A stretch of DNA of 64,000 bases from Viola odorata (lineage: Eukaryota; Streptophyta; Magnoliopsida; Malpighiales; Violaceae): NCBI GenBank assembly GCA_963691705.1, contig OY829546.1, positions 33,698,040 to 33,762,039 of the forward strand, read 5' to 3'. Below are positions 62,851 through 64,000 of the stretch, piece after piece; positions within the stretch are counted from its first letter, which is position 1; the number at the start of each line of letters is the position of its first letter. Position numbers and translations under genes: made by a program. The notes under the pieces were generated by a model. That model was not told where the DNA came from. It ran no database searches and saw only the letters and a list, made by a program, of their open reading frames with translations.

Positions 62851-64000
62851 TCTGCCCGTGATCATCTCTAGTAAACTGGACACTGAAGAAGAGACAACCC
62901 TTGTTACCTTACTGAAGGAATTTAAGAAAGCTATTGGGTGGACAATTGCAGACATTAAAGGACTATCTCCAGCCTTGTGCACTCATCGGATACACCTAGA
63001 CGATGCTAGCAAGTCCATTCGCCAACCACAACGCCGTCTTAACCCTCCAATGATGGAAGTCTTCAAGAAGGAAATATTGAAGCTACTCGACGCTGGTGTT
63101 ATATACCCTATCTCGGACAGTACGTGGGTCATCCCAGTTCAAGTTGTTCCAAAGAAGACAGGTATCACAATCACTACGGGACAGAATGGTGAACAGATTC
63201 CCACCCACATTCAGAACGGATGGCGCGTTTGTATCAATTACCGTCGATTAAATGCTTTCATTGATCAGATACTGGAACGCCTAGATGGGAAGACACACTA
63301 CTGCTGCCTCGATGGTTACTTGGGATTTCATCAGATACCGGTTGCCCTAGACGATCAAGACAAGACAACCTTCACTTATCCCTTCGGTACATTCGCATAC
63401 AGGAAGATGCCTTTCGGTCTTTGCAACGCTCCTGCCACATTCCAGCGTTGCATGGTCAGTATCTTCCCCGAGCTCGTTGAACACGACATTGAGGTATTTA
63501 TGGACGATTTCACCGTCTACGGTAATTCTTTTCCCAAATGTTTACTCACTTTATGAAATTTTTTACAAAGATGTGTTGAAACTAACCTTGTCCTCAATTT
63601 TGAGAAGTGTCATTTTATGGTAGACTAGGGACTGATTTTAGGTCACATTGTATCCCACAAAGGCATTGAAGTGGATAAGGCCAAAATTGAGGTAATCGAA
63701 TCTCTTCCGTATCTTACTTGTGTACACGAAGTACGTTCTTTTCTTGGTCATGCAGGGTTCTACAGGAGGTTCATCAAGGATTTCTCCAAGATCACGCAGC
63801 CGATGTGTCAGCTACTACAGCGAGACGTTGAGTTTATCTTCGACGATAACTGTAAAGCCGCATTCGACCTCCTCAAACAGAAGCTCATCTCAACCCCCAT
63901 TATCCGCGCACCAGACTGGACCATTCAGTTCGAAATTATGTGCGATGCGAGTAATAATGCATTGGGAGCGGTGTTGGGACAGAAGAAAGACCGAGAGGTT
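62807..64000 (+). pseudogene. Athila-like reverse transcriptase and start of RNase H, broken
   Basis: 62807-63556 carries IGWTIADIKGLSPALCTHRI, WVIPVQVVPKKTGITIT, VCINYRRLNA, a short deletion, CCLDGYLGFHQIPVAL, PFGLCNAPATFQRCM and the catalytic VFMDDFTVYG. The frame breaks near 63545 and continues as ILGHIVSHKGIEVDKAKIEV, SFLGHAGFYRRFIKDFSKIT and the RNase H start FEIMCDASNNALGAVLGQ, with a TAG near 63627. It runs off the window. It is the counterpart of 6542-4863 and shows what that copy lost. Confidence 0.88.

Larger units (their letters stand above)
58832..64000 (+). mobile_element. Athila-like element, decayed, running off the window
   Basis: The 5' LTR (58832-60178), tRNA-Asp-type primer site, gag, protease, reverse transcriptase and start of RNase H follow in the usual order. 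The left border falls inside LINE ORF2. Proteins match the minus-strand element at 4832-8663. Many stops and frameshifts show decay. The 3' half is outside the window. Confidence 0.9.

Overview
This window is nuclear DNA from a flowering plant, probably a eudicot with a large, repeat-rich genome. The evidence is nested plant-type LTR retrotransposons (Athila-like, Ogre-like, another Tat-like and a chromovirus), a plant L1-type LINE, hAT, Mutator-like and MITE remnants, and one intron-containing host gene, an NSE1 homologue. I saw no tRNA, rRNA, CRISPR or bacterial feature. The species cannot be named from sequence alone.

Layout. 1-4831: a non-autonomous Athila-like LTR element (5' LTR cut by the window edge) inserted into an older, minus-strand Athila-like element (4832-8663) whose leading LTR is joined head to head to an inverted copy of itself (8440-8899). 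8900-13384: a Mutator-like fragment, a solo LTR with a perfect 5-bp target duplication (10593-11484), a fold-back MITE (11796-12003) and AT-rich remnants. 13385-48506: one minus-strand Ogre-like element with 2.2-kb LTRs, a broken gag, no recognisable pol, and about 2 kb of tandem repeats next to its 3' LTR. A 16,061-bp Tat-lineage element (19278-35338, duplication AATAC, LTRs almost identical) is inserted inside it, and a 5.7-kb chromovirus (41263-46930) sits in its right LTR. 49822-52537: the NSE1 gene, six exons, apparently intact. 53450-53971: a Tourist-like MITE. 54518-58831: a decayed LINE whose ORF1 is split by an 859-bp hAT element. 58832-64000: a decayed Athila-like element that interrupts the LINE and runs off the window.

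The most interesting unit is the 16-kb element. Its gag-pol lies on the minus strand. Between the end of pol and the 3' LTR it carries four plus-strand genes, each with its own TATA-like box. Two of them (725 and 729 aa after splicing) are tandem paralogues with a Transposase_28-like domain, a C-terminal coiled coil and an intron at the same place and phase. The other two encode a 125-aa helical protein and a 152-aa basic, proline-rich protein. The LTRs differ by about three substitutions, so the insertion is recent. Yet the reverse transcriptase lacks its first catalytic aspartate, the protease motif is altered and the integrase is out of frame, so this copy probably could not move by itself.

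A second theme is repeated short hairpins. The Ogre-like element's tandem arrays are built from units whose stem sequences differ between sub-families while complementarity is kept. Hairpins also lie just before the polypurine tract in at least two elements.
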